In this document: positions 1 to 8,360 of the stretch, piece by piece
Layout: every line of letters starts with the position of its first letter
Numbering within the stretch: the stretch's first letter is position 1
Source of the DNA: Hymenobacter crusticola
GTDB taxonomy: Bacteria; Bacteroidota; Bacteroidia; Cytophagales; Hymenobacteraceae
Assembly: GCF_002154225.1 (NCBI RefSeq)
Contig: NZ_MTSE01000001.1
Location: forward strand, 248,001-312,000
Length of the DNA stretch: 64,000 nucleotides
Reading direction: 5' to 3'
Translations under genes and position numbers: made by a program
The notes under the pieces: model-generated
Told to the model about the DNA's origin: nothing
The model's database searches: none
What the model saw: the letters and a program-made list of their open reading frames with translations, nothing else

Positions 1-2
1 AG

Positions 3-548
3 TTGTCGGTAAAAGCCAAGAACGGCATCGACTTCATCATGGCGGCTAGCATCATTTGGGCCGTTATTGCGTTCGTCTGGACGCTGCCTAACTCACCGGC
101 CCACAATAGTTTCATTACGTTTTTTGTGGGCGGCGCCATGCTACCCCTTGCTTGGCTGCTGTCAAAAGTGTTCCGCACTACTTGGAAGCTGCCGCATAAC
201 CCACTTCAACCCCTAGGGCTGTGGTTGAACTTTGCGCAGCTGTTCTATTTTCCATTCCTTATTTTCATTTATAGCAAGTATCCTCAGTACTTCGTCATGA
301 CCTACGGCATTATCACGGGGGCGCATTTTTTCCCGTATGCCTGGTTCTACAATTCCAAGCCGTTTGCCATCATGGCGGGCCTTATTCCGTTGGGCTGCTT
401 ACTGATCGGTACGCGCGTTTCGGCCGACCACTTGTACTTGGTGCCCGTCTTTATCGCGGGTGCGATGCTGCTTTTGGTCGGGTTGCTTTTCGTTTCTTAC
501 CGACAGAACCAAAAAGCCTACGCGCAAACAAGGCTACACCCTGCCTAA
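3..548 (+). CDS. DUF7010-like integral membrane protein, 5'-truncated by window edge
   Basis: The frame is open to the left edge, so the TTG at 3 is probably an internal codon and the true start lies outside. About 181 residues are visible, with roughly five or six hydrophobic segments (near residues 10-28, 38-55, 72-92, 98-115, 120-138 and 145-167). The central motif GAHFFPYAWFY and the preceding NPLQPLGLW segment resemble the DUF7010 membrane family as I remember it; no enzymatic role is known for that family. It ends 36 bases before the LytS-type kinase gene on the same strand and could be cotranscribed with it. Family assignment is moderately confident; function unknown. Confidence 0.7.
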   Translation: MSVKAKNGIDFIMAASIIWAVIAFVWTLPNSPAHNSFITFFVGGAMLPLAWLLSKVFRTTWKLPHNPLQPLGLWLNFAQLFYFPFLIFIYSKYPQYFVMTYGIITGAHFFPYAWFYNSKPFAIMAGLIPLGCLLIGTRVSADHLYLVPVFIAGAMLLLVGLLFVSYRQNQKAYAQTRLHPA

Positions 549-584
549 GCCCGAATCAGACATTACTTCGTTACTTCCAGCGCT

Positions 585-1739
585 ATGCCTTCTTCCCGTG
601 CCGCTACTCCTAACCGTCTGTACTGGATCCTGCAAATAGCCGGTTGGACGGTATACGGTGCGTTTGGCACTGTGCTGGCATCCGTCTTCGGCAAGTTCTC
701 CTTCTTCGTTGTTGCCGTACAGGCCATTGTGGCAGCTGTGATGCTATTGCTCAGCCACTTACTACGCCGTCATGTGCAACGCCATGCTTGGGTGCAACTC
801 TCACTTGGTACGCTGCTAGCTCGCTTGTTTGTAACCAATGTGCTCATTGCGGTGCTTAGCCAGATGATTATTGGTTTTTGCGTAGTACTGCTGCTTGTGG
901 TCACGCACCAGCTCACTGGGGGCGGGTTTCCGTGGAAGCAATACATTGGCTACGGGTTGAATGTGTTTTCCGTGATGTGGATGTGGTCGGCGCTATATTT
1001 TGGCTGGCATTACCTGCGCGGCTACAAGCAGGCCGAAGTTGACAAATGGAAGCTAGCTGCCGCCGTGCGCGAAGCCGAAATGCGCACGCTCAAAGCGCAG
1101 ATCAATCCGCACTTCATGTTCAATGGATTGAACAACATCCGGGCGCTGGTGATGGAAGACCCGAGCCGCGCCCGCCACATGATTACGCATCTATCTGATT
1201 TGCTGCGCTATTCCATTCAGCTTAACAGCACTGAGCAAGTACCCCTAGCTCGCGAGCTGGAAATTGTGGAGCACTACCTGGAGCTAGAGGCCGTGCAGCT
1301 AGAGGAGCGCCTCACCTACTCGCTGGAGGTCGACCAAGCCGCCATGCCCACGCTTATTCCGCCCATGACGCTGCAACTGCTGGTTGAGAACGCCATTAAG
1401 CACGGCATTGCGCCCCGGCCCGATGGCGGTTCTATCGCCCTCACCGCCCTCACCGCCCGCGCCGACCTAGGCACCCAAGCGCTGCACATTACGGTCCGCA
1501 ACACGGGCCACTACGCACCCACACCCGGCCACGAGGGCGTTGGGCTGCGCAATGCCCAGGAGCGCCTACAACTGCTGTATGGCAAGCACGCGCACTTCTC
1601 CATCGGCAACGACCCCGTGCTGCCGGCTACGGTGCTGGCCGAATTGCACCTGCCGCTCACGTCGCAAGCTCAGCCCGTGTCGGCGGACCCTAGCTATACG
1701 TCAACTTCCTCTTCCACTTTTCCCTTCCCGACCGCATGA
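585..1739 (+). CDS. LytS/YpdA-type sensor histidine kinase (His_kinase family)
   Basis: Four hydrophobic segments (about residues 12-33, 38-60, 81-107 and 120-145) form a membrane sensor without an obvious extracellular domain. The cytoplasmic part begins near residue 150 and contains the signature INPHFMFNGLNNIRALV, with the predicted phospho-accepting His176. A HATPase domain follows, with N-box NAIKHG near residue 268 and G-box GVGLRNAQERL near 318. This is the usual arrangement of LytS-like kinases, which signal to LytTR regulators. The stop codon overlaps the start of the regulator gene (ATGA), indicating translational coupling and a cognate pair. The C-terminal 30 residues are Ser/Thr/Pro-rich and probably disordered. 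The ligand cannot be inferred. Confidence 0.93.
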   Translation: MPSSRAATPNRLYWILQIAGWTVYGAFGTVLASVFGKFSFFVVAVQAIVAAVMLLLSHLLRRHVQRHAWVQLSLGTLLARLFVTNVLIAVLSQMIIGFCVVLLLVVTHQLTGGGFPWKQYIGYGLNVFSVMWMWSALYFGWHYLRGYKQAEVDKWKLAAAVREAEMRTLKAQINPHFMFNGLNNIRALVMEDPSRARHMITHLSDLLRYSIQLNSTEQVPLARELEIVEHYLELEAVQLEERLTYSLEVDQAAMPTLIPPMTLQLLVENAIKHGIAPRPDGGSIALTALTARADLGTQALHITVRNTGHYAPTPGHEGVGLRNAQERLQLLYGKHAHFSIGNDPVLPATVLAELHLPLTSQAQPVSADPSYTSTSSSTFPFPTA

Positions 1740-2470
1740 ACGCCTTGCTGGTTGATGATTCGCGCTTAGCGCGCATTGAGCTGCGCCACTTGCTCCAGAG
1801 CTTTCCCGACGTAACCGTTGTGGGCGAAGCCAAAAATATAGTCGAAGCTCGCGCCCAACTCGCGCAGCACCAGCCCGATCTGTTGTTCTTAGATATTCAG
1901 ATGCCCGGTGGCAATGGCTTCGACTTGCTGGAGTCGCTGGAGGCGGCGCCGCACGTCATCTTCACCACAGCTTACCTCGATTATGCGTTGCAGGCGTTCG
2001 AAGTCAACGCCCTCGATTATCTGCTCAAGCCCATTCAGGAAGCACGCCTGGCCGCGGCCGTCGCCAAAGCACGGCAGCAGGTGCTAGCTAGGTCGGCGGC
2101 TCCCGTTTCGCCGTCCGCAGAAATAGGCCCACCCCTCGCCGCCTCCGATCAGGTGTTCGTGAAGGATGGCGAACGGTGCTGGTTTGTGCGGCTGGAAACC
2201 ATTAAGCTGTTCGAAATCAACGGCAGTTACACCCAGATCTACTTCGAGCAGCACCGCCCGCTGATTCCGCGCACCTTGCAGCACCTGGAGGCTCGCCTCG
2301 ACCCCAAGGTATTTTTTCGGGCCAACCGCCAGCAGATCATTAACCTGAAGTGGATCGACAGCATCGAGCCGTGGTTTAGCAACACACTCAAGATCAAGCT
2401 GAAAGACGGGCCCGAGGTGGAAGTATCGCGCAAGCAGTCGGTGCTATTCCGGGAGATGATGAGCTTATAG
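1736..2470 (+). CDS. LytTR-family response regulator
   Basis: The N-terminal receiver domain (about residues 1-120) has the acidic pair at D7-D8, phospho-acceptor D53 in LFLDIQMPGGNGF, the Thr/Ala pair in IFTTAY and Lys98 in YLLKPI. The C-terminal LytTR DNA-binding domain spans about 144-244 and includes the FFRANRQQIINL segment. Proteins of this class bind direct repeats as dimers. The ATG overlaps the TGA of the upstream kinase by four bases, so the two are almost certainly one two-component system. A linker of about 25 residues rich in Ala, Pro and Ser joins the domains. Confidence 0.95.
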   Translation: MNALLVDDSRLARIELRHLLQSFPDVTVVGEAKNIVEARAQLAQHQPDLLFLDIQMPGGNGFDLLESLEAAPHVIFTTAYLDYALQAFEVNALDYLLKPIQEARLAAAVAKARQQVLARSAAPVSPSAEIGPPLAASDQVFVKDGERCWFVRLETIKLFEINGSYTQIYFEQHRPLIPRTLQHLEARLDPKVFFRANRQQIINLKWIDSIEPWFSNTLKIKLKDGPEVEVSRKQSVLFREMMSL

Positions 2471-2505
2471 CCTTTTGGGGTGAGCTTACCACTTCCTTTC
2501 TACTT

Positions 2506-2534
2506 CAGCCGGCCTTGCGGTCGGCTGTTTCTTT
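2506..2534 (+). terminator. Probable intrinsic terminator after the LytS/LytTR pair
   Basis: Inverted repeat CAGCCG...CGGCTG with a ten-base loop, followed by TTTCTTT, 36 bases after the regulator's stop codon. The rest of the 2471-2759 gap shows no other clear feature. Confidence 0.6.
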
Positions 2535-2759
2535 GTGGCTGAGGCAACTGAGAAGCCACGTTCAGCATCTGGCAAGAACAAGACTTACTGGTCAGTAGCG
2601 CGCGGAAATGCCTGCGTTTATTGTAATTCTGCCCCCGTCTTTCTAACTCGGAGCAGATAAGCTAGCTGCGGCTGCATGACTCTTGTATTTTACTTGTGTT
2701 GTCTCCGTTAGCGCTACGGCTTTCTACGCGGCCGTTCGGCTTGTTGCTTTACCCGTACC

Positions 2760-3062
2760 ATGAGGGTTATTAGGTTACTTATCCTGCTGATTTTTCTTAC
2801 GTTAGCTAGCCGTGCCGGCTGGGCACAAGCACGACCCAAGACGCCACCCACGCCGGAAGCAGAGTCGGTTCAGGTACGCGTGGCGCTTCCGACGGTGGTG
2901 GGCGTGGCCAGCGAGTACGTAGGCGCCTTATTTTCGAAGGATAAGCGCCAAAACCTATTCAAGCAAAAACGCTCGCGTACCAGCAACCCCGTCCTGATTC
3001 TGGATGTGCCCAATGCTCCGGGGCGCTGGCTTGAGCGCAATTTTGGGCGCGACACCCCGTAG
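2760..3062 (+). CDS. Small exported protein of unknown function
   Basis: 100 residues starting with a clear signal peptide (hydrophobic stretch at residues 4-22, cleavage likely after AGWAQA). The mature part is short and basic, with the hydrophobic segment VALPTVVGVASEYVGALF near residues 42-59 and a Lys/Arg-rich stretch KDKRQNLFKQKRSR near 60-73. I recognise no domain. It lies directly upstream of a membrane histidine kinase on the same strand (about 50 bases), so it might be a periplasmic partner of that kinase, but this is only positional inference. Codon use looks like that of the neighbours. Confidence 0.6.
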   Translation: MRVIRLLILLIFLTLASRAGWAQARPKTPPTPEAESVQVRVALPTVVGVASEYVGALFSKDKRQNLFKQKRSRTSNPVLILDVPNAPGRWLERNFGRDTP

Positions 3063-3112
3063 CGCACGCGCTAGCTTCAGTCCCTTATCACTTGGTCTGC
3101 TGCGCGCTGATC

Positions 3113-4525
3113 ATGCTTCACCCCGAACAGACTTCCCGTATGCGCTTCGATTACACCTCTCTCTTATTCAGTATTCCCATCGCTATCGGGTTTGCCCGAC
3201 TAGTCAAGAAGTTTCTGGATACTCCCAAACGGGCGCCACGCTGGGACCGGGTTCTCGATAAAATATGGATACCTGGCTTGGTGTTCGTGGGGTTTGCGGC
3301 TTTGTTTCAACTTCAAACCAAACTGCTGGACGAATTCTATTTGCTGTTCGTCTACCTCCTGTTTATTGGGCTCTTTGTCCGGCTCAAAAATTACAAGCCT
3401 GCCCGGACGCTGCTGCTGGCGCTAGCACCTTTTGCGTTGTACTCGTTTTTTGAACTACTGCTGAATGTGGTAGCTACCGACTTCATCAAAGAATACGACG
3501 ACACGTTTGACTCGTGGCAGGGCTTCTCCGTTATCTGGATGATCACCTTTGCCTTCATTGCGCGCAATCAGAAACGCAGCCTGGAAGTCGACCTGCTGCA
3601 ACGGGAGCAGGAGGAGCAGGAGAAAAGGCGCATTGCTACCCAAAACACGGAGCTGGAACGCATGGTGGCGGAGCGCACGGCGGCCCTCACCCGGCAAGCC
3701 GACGCCCTACAGTCGGCCCTGACGGAGCTACGCACTACGCAGGCCCAACTCATTCAGGCTGAGAAGATGGCAAGCCTCGGGGAACTCACTGCCGGCATTG
3801 CCCACGAGATTCAAAACCCCTTAAACTTCGTCAACAACTTCGCGGAGGTGAGCGTGGAGCTTTGCCAGGAGTTGCGCGAGGAAGTAGAGAAAGTGGAGCT
3901 AGCCGAAGCCGACAAAGACTACCTGCTAGAAATCCTAAGCGACCTGAGTCACAACCAACTTAAGATTAATCAGCACGGACAGCGGGCCAGCAGCATTGTG
4001 CGGGGCATGTTGCAGCACAGCCGCGCCAGCACCGGCGAACGGCAGCCCACCGACCTCAACGGCCTCGCCGACGAGTACCTGCGCCTAGCCTACCATGGCT
4101 TGCGCGCTAAGGATAAGACATTCAACGCCACGCTGAACACCACCTTCGACGAGGCGGTGAAGGAAGTGGAAGTGCTGCCGCAAGACCTAGGTCGGGTGCT
4201 GCTGAACTTGTTCAACAACGCCTTCTATGCCGTGCAGCAGCGCCAGAAAAACGGTGAACCCGGCTACCAGCCCACCGTGACGGTGAGCACCAAGCAGCTC
4301 CCCCAAAAAGTTGAGATTCGGGTGCGCGACAACGGCACGGGCATCCCGGAGGAAGTGCGCCAAAAGATCTTCCAGCCCTTCTTCACCACTAAGCCTACCG
4401 GTGAGGGCACAGGGCTAGGTTTATCGTTGAGCTACGACATCATTACCAAAGGTCACGGCGGCACACTAGCGGTGGAAAGCCAGGAAGGGAAAGGCACTGA
4501 ATTTATCATTAGCTTACCGGCCTAG
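3113..4525 (+). CDS. Membrane sensor histidine kinase (HisKA/HATPase)
   Basis: About five hydrophobic segments fill the first 150 residues, followed by a coiled coil (Glu/Gln/Arg-rich, about residues 158-220). The HisKA domain has its H-box [18 protein letters not shown] with phospho-acceptor His231. The HATPase has N-box [11 protein letters not shown]1-box [11 protein letters not shown] and G2-box [14 protein letters not shown]. No receiver is fused. ATG 3113 was chosen over an upstream TTG at 3092; ATG 3140 is an alternative. The catalytic half is near-identical, at the protein and partly the DNA level, to the next gene. The response regulators at 6869 and 7257 are the likely outputs. Confidence 0.92.
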   Translation: MLHPEQTSRMRFDYTSLLFSIPIAIGFARLVKKFLDTPKRAPRWDRVLDKIWIPGLVFVGFAALFQLQTKLLDEFYLLFVYLLFIGLFVRLKNYKPARTLLLALAPFALYSFFELLLNVVATDFIKEYDDTFDSWQGFSVIWMITFAFIARNQKRSLEVDLLQREQEEQEKRRIATQNTELERMVAERTAALTRQADALQSALTELRTTQAQLIQAEKMASLGELTAGIAHEIQNPLNFVNNFAEVSVELCQELREEVEKVELAEADKDYLLEILSDLSHNQLKINQHGQRASSIVRGMLQHSRASTGERQPTDLNGLADEYLRLAYHGLRAKDKTFNATLNTTFDEAVKEVEVLPQDLGRVLLNLFNNAFYAVQQRQKNGEPGYQPTVTVSTKQLPQKVEIRVRDNGTGIPEEVRQKIFQPFFTTKPTGEGTGLGLSLSYDIITKGHGGTLAVESQEGKGTEFIISLPA

Positions 4526-4558
4526 ACAACTAAAAGCTAGCTTCTTACGGCTACCACC

Positions 4559-6829
4559 ATGAACCGCTTGCATCTCCTCCTGTTAGCCGGTTTGTGGCTC
4601 CTCTGCCAAATCGCCTGTGCTCAATCAGACTCCACAACGCAGCAGCTATGGCAACAGCTACGCCACCATCCGCAGGCCGATACTAGCCGTGTAAACCTGC
4701 TCAATAAGCTAGCTGATTACGACATCCATAAAGGTAGCATCTCTTTTGCCCGCCGCGACTCGCTGGCTGTGCAGGCCTTACAGCTCGCTCAGCGCTTGGA
4801 TGATTTCTATGGGCAAGCTTATGCCTGCTATAACCTGGCGACTAGCTCAGACTATGCCCTCAAGAAGCAGGTGCAGGCGAAGCTGTTGCAAGCGCTGCCC
4901 TTGGCCGAGCGCAGCGGCAATAAACCGCTGCTGATTCGGATCCTGTCTTTGCTAGCCTTCTTCTCGGAGAAGCAGGGCCTAGGCTATAGTCAACGTGCCA
5001 TTGCGGTTGCCCGTGCGCTGGGCAGTCCGGTCTTATTAAAGCGGAGCTATCAGAATCAAGCAGATTACTTTGCCAACATTGAGGGCAATAACTACCTGGC
5101 GCTGCAAGCCACGCTGCAAGAACTGCCGGTCGCGCAACAAACGCATATGCCGGTAGAGGAAGTGGATGCCCTGGGGGATGTTGCTGAGCGCTATATGGCC
5201 GTCAACGATTACCCTCAAGCCCTCCTCTACTTGCAGCAAGCGCTTGGCAAAGCGAAGACCCTAGCGCCTTCACCGCAGGCACGTTACCAAAAGGGCTGGC
5301 TCCTCTACGACCTGGGCGAGTGTAATCTGCTGATGGGGCACTACGCCCAAGCGCAGGTGGCTTATCAACGGGCATTGCCCTTCGCGGATCAAGCCAGTAC
5401 GATTATGCAGAGGAGAAGGGGACTAGCTGATGTCTACGAGCGGCAGCGAAACCCGAAGGCGCTGGCCTATGCTCGCCAACTGATGCAAGAACTGCAACAA
5501 CCCCCATACGCGGAGCAGTTGTGGCGTACCCGCAGCCAAGTCTGTCTGACGCTCGGGCGCTACTACTTACGCACCCGCCAAGCCGACAGCGCGGTGTACT
5601 ATAGCCGCTATGCCTTGCACATGGCGCAGGCGAGTACCGCAAAAGAGCCTCTACGCGATGCGCTGCAACTGATGGCCCAAGCTTACGCTCAACAGAAAGA
5701 CTACGCACAGGCCTACGCCTACCAAAACCGCTACCTTGGACTTAAAGATACCCTCAGTAACGAGCAAACGGCCCGCCAGGTCACGGCCATTCGCTTCACC
5801 CAGGACCTAGCCCGACAAAAAGGCCAGATTGCACTGCTCACCAGAAACCAGCAGTTGCAAGCCGAGGCCGCCCGGCGGCAACGTTTGTTGCTGCTGGCTG
5901 CCCTCGCGGTATTAACTCTAATTGGCGGTTTGGTTTTCGTGCTGGCCCGCAATAATCGCCTAAAGCAACGGGCTAACTTGCTGTTAGAACAGCAAAAGGC
6001 CGAGCTGCAAGTTCAGCGTGACCAGACCACACAGGCCCTCACCGATCTGCGCGCCACCCAAGCACAGCTCATTCAGAAGGAGAAGATGGCCAGTCTGGGC
6101 GAGCTCACGGCTGGCATCGCCCACGAGATTCAGAACCCCTTAAACTTCGTCAACAACTTTGCTGACGTGTCGGCTGAGTTGGTAGCCGAACTAAAAGAAG
6201 CCCAAGCCGCCGGCGACACGGAAGAAGTGGTGGCCTTGGCCGAGGACCTAGGGCAGAACCTAGGCAAGATTCACCAGCACGGGCAGCGGGCCAGCAGTAT
6301 CGTGCGCGGCATGCTCGAACACAGCCGCGCTAGCACCGGCGAGCGGCAACCCACCGATCTGAATACTTTAGCCGACGAGTACCTGCGCCTCGCCTACCAT
6401 GGCCTTCGGGCGAAGGACAAAAGTTTTAACGCCGAACTCAAAACTAACTTTGCCCCTGGCCTGCCCCTGGTCGAAGCCGTGAGCCAGGACCTAGGTCGGG
6501 TGCTGCTGAACCTGTTCAACAACGCCTTCTATGCCGTGCAGCTCCGCCAGAAACAAGGTGAGCCCGGCTATCAACCCACTATCACGGTGAGCACCAAACA
6601 GCTCAACCAGCAAGTGCAAATCCGCGTGGCGGACAACGGCACTGGCATTCGCGACGCTGTACGCGAGAAGATCTTCCAGCCCTTTTTCACCACCAAGCCT
6701 ACGGGGGAAGGCACGGGGCTAGGTTTATCGTTGAGCTACGACATCATTACCAAAGGTCACGGCGGCACGCTGGCGGTGGAAAGTGAAGCGGGACAAGGCA
6801 CCGAATTTATCATTACGCTCCCTATTTAA
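4559..6829 (+). CDS. TPR-containing sensor histidine kinase
   Basis: 756 residues: signal peptide (1-21), a periplasmic region of TPR-like helical repeats (about 40-400, for example [15 protein letters not shown] and [15 protein letters not shown]), one transmembrane helix at about 441-463, a coiled coil (465-510), HisKA with phospho-acceptor His522 in [12 protein letters not shown], and a HATPase domain ending at the C-terminus. This architecture is common in Bacteroidota. It starts 33 bases after the previous kinase gene and shares with it long tracts of identical DNA in the catalytic core, so the pair seems to have arisen by domain duplication or to be homogenised by gene conversion. Likely partners are the two receiver proteins immediately downstream. 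Confidence 0.93.
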   Translation: MNRLHLLLLAGLWLLCQIACAQSDSTTQQLWQQLRHHPQADTSRVNLLNKLADYDIHKGSISFARRDSLAVQALQLAQRLDDFYGQAYACYNLATSSDYALKKQVQAKLLQALPLAERSGNKPLLIRILSLLAFFSEKQGLGYSQRAIAVARALGSPVLLKRSYQNQADYFANIEGNNYLALQATLQELPVAQQTHMPVEEVDALGDVAERYMAVNDYPQALLYLQQALGKAKTLAPSPQARYQKGWLLYDLGECNLLMGHYAQAQVAYQRALPFADQASTIMQRRRGLADVYERQRNPKALAYARQLMQELQQPPYAEQLWRTRSQVCLTLGRYYLRTRQADSAVYYSRYALHMAQASTAKEPLRDALQLMAQAYAQQKDYAQAYAYQNRYLGLKDTLSNEQTARQVTAIRFTQDLARQKGQIALLTRNQQLQAEAARRQRLLLLAALAVLTLIGGLVFVLARNNRLKQRANLLLEQQKAELQVQRDQTTQALTDLRATQAQLIQKEKMASLGELTAGIAHEIQNPLNFVNNFADVSAELVAELKEAQAAGDTEEVVALAEDLGQNLGKIHQHGQRASSIVRGMLEHSRASTGERQPTDLNTLADEYLRLAYHGLRAKDKSFNAELKTNFAPGLPLVEAVSQDLGRVLLNLFNNAFYAVQLRQKQGEPGYQPTITVSTKQLNQQVQIRVADNGTGIRDAVREKIFQPFFTTKPTGEGTGLGLSLSYDIITKGHGGTLAVESEAGQGTEFIITLPI

Positions 6830-6868
6830 AGCCTAACTTACCTCCCGATTATACTATCTTCGCTGACG

Positions 6869-7267
6869 ATGAAAATACTGGTTGTAGACGACGAGGTGGA
6901 CGTGCGCGTGCTGTTTGAACAGCGCTTTCGGCGGGAAATTCGGAGCGGAGAATTCTCTTTTTCCTTTGCGTACTCAGGCGAAGAAGCCCTAAATTATCTG
7001 CACGAGCACGTCTCGGAAGTGGTCCTAATTCTCTCCGACATCAACATGCCGGGCATGAGCGGCCTAGAGCTGCTGCGGCATATTCGGGAGGAGTACCCTG
7101 GTCCGCCGGTGCCGCCAACCCCGCAGGTCATGATGATAACAGCCTACGGCGATGACACCAGCCGCCAACAAGCCATGCAGCTAGGTGCCAACGACTTCCT
7201 GACCAAACCTGTTGATTTTGCCGCGTTGAAATCAAAGCTCATCTCCCTGGAAAATCATGAAAACTAA
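6869..7267 (+). CDS. Single-domain response regulator
   Basis: 132 residues, all receiver domain: acidic pair D7-D8, phospho-acceptor D57 in LSDINMPGMSG, T91 in MMITAYGDD and K113 in FLTKPVDF. There is no output domain, so it acts by protein interaction, as a phosphate shuttle or as a CheY-like effector. The gene overlaps the start of the next regulator by 11 bases and follows the TPR kinase by 39 bases; the cluster is probably one transcript. A slightly long loop (PPVPPTPQ) lies before beta-4. Confidence 0.93.
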   Translation: MKILVVDDEVDVRVLFEQRFRREIRSGEFSFSFAYSGEEALNYLHEHVSEVVLILSDINMPGMSGLELLRHIREEYPGPPVPPTPQVMMITAYGDDTSRQQAMQLGANDFLTKPVDFAALKSKLISLENHEN

Positions 7268-8303
7268 AATTCTGGTGGTAGACGATGAAGCGGATTTGGA
7301 ACTACTTATCAAACAGAAGTTTCGCCGTAAAATCCGCGAGAATGTCTACGAGTTCCTGTTTGCCAGCAACGGCCAAGAGGCCCTAACTCGTGTGCACGAT
7401 ACACCGGACCTCGACATTGTGCTAAGCGACATTAACATGCCAGTGATGGACGGCCTGACGCTGCTGAGCAAGATGTCAGAAGCTAACCCCGTCGTGAAAA
7501 CGGTGATGGTGTCGGCCTACGGTGACATGGAAAACATCCGCACAGCCATGAACCGCGGTGCCTTCGACTTCGTGACCAAGCCGGTAGATTTCACCGATCT
7601 AGAGTTGACCATGGACAAAACAGCGTCGCACGTCCAGCAAACGCGCGAAACGCTGCGAGCTATTCAGGAGAATAATATTCTGAAGATGTACGTGGATGAG
7701 ACGGTGCTCAACGTGATGGGCCAACCTGGCTTCGAGAACAAGCTGATGGTGAGCGAAACGGTAGATGCGACTGTGGTTTTCATGGACATCTGCGGCTTCA
7801 CGGCTCTTTCGGAAGTGCTGCCGCCGGCCAACGTGGTGGGCTTGCTCAACAAGTACTTCGACCAGATGGTGCAGGAAGTAATTGCCCAGGGCGGCTACAT
7901 CGACAAGTTCATGGGCGACGCCGTGATGGCCGTGTTCCGCGGCGACTACCACCTCGACCGCGCCATCGACGCGGCGCTGTCGGTGCGCACGGTGATTCAA
8001 GCCAACGAGGATACCCTACCCGACGGCAAGCCGTATCGCCCGCAGGTGAGCATCGGCATCAACACCGGCGAAATGGTGTCGGGCAACATTGGTTCGGCTT
8101 CGCTCAAACGCCTGGACTACACCGTTATCGGCGACAACGTAAACGTGAGTCAGCGCCTGCAATCGGCCGCCAAGCCGGGGCAGATCATCATTACCGAAGC
8201 CATTTACGAGCAGGTGAAGGAGTCGTTCCAGTGCAATCCCGTGGGCGAGGCCACCCTAAAAAACAAGTCGCTGCCGGTGATGACTTACGAGGTAGTAGCC
8301 TAG
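7257..8303 (+). CDS. Response regulator fused to class III adenylate/guanylate cyclase
   Basis: 348 residues. Receiver (about 1-120) with phospho-acceptor D58 in LSDINMPVMDG, Ser in place of the usual Thr (VMVSAYGD) and K108 in FVTKPVDF; a helical linker (120-165); then a class III cyclase domain. Both metal-binding aspartates are present (D177 in VVFMDICGFTALS, D221 in KFMGDAVMAVF), as are the transition-state residues N296 and R300 in GDNVNVSQRL. K217 and D287 fit the purine-specificity positions of adenylate rather than guanylate cyclases. A phosphorelay therefore probably controls cAMP production. The convergent neighbour ends in a cNMP-binding domain, a possible target. Translation is probably coupled to the preceding regulator. 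Confidence 0.93.
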   Translation: MKTKILVVDDEADLELLIKQKFRRKIRENVYEFLFASNGQEALTRVHDTPDLDIVLSDINMPVMDGLTLLSKMSEANPVVKTVMVSAYGDMENIRTAMNRGAFDFVTKPVDFTDLELTMDKTASHVQQTRETLRAIQENNILKMYVDETVLNVMGQPGFENKLMVSETVDATVVFMDICGFTALSEVLPPANVVGLLNKYFDQMVQEVIAQGGYIDKFMGDAVMAVFRGDYHLDRAIDAALSVRTVIQANEDTLPDGKPYRPQVSIGINTGEMVSGNIGSASLKRLDYTVIGDNVNVSQRLQSAAKPGQIIITEAIYEQVKESFQCNPVGEATLKNKSLPVMTYEVVA

Positions 8304-8360
8304 GTCAGCTCTTTGCCTATTCCGCTTTAGGCGGTTTGGGCGCCGTGCTGTTCGCTAGTG

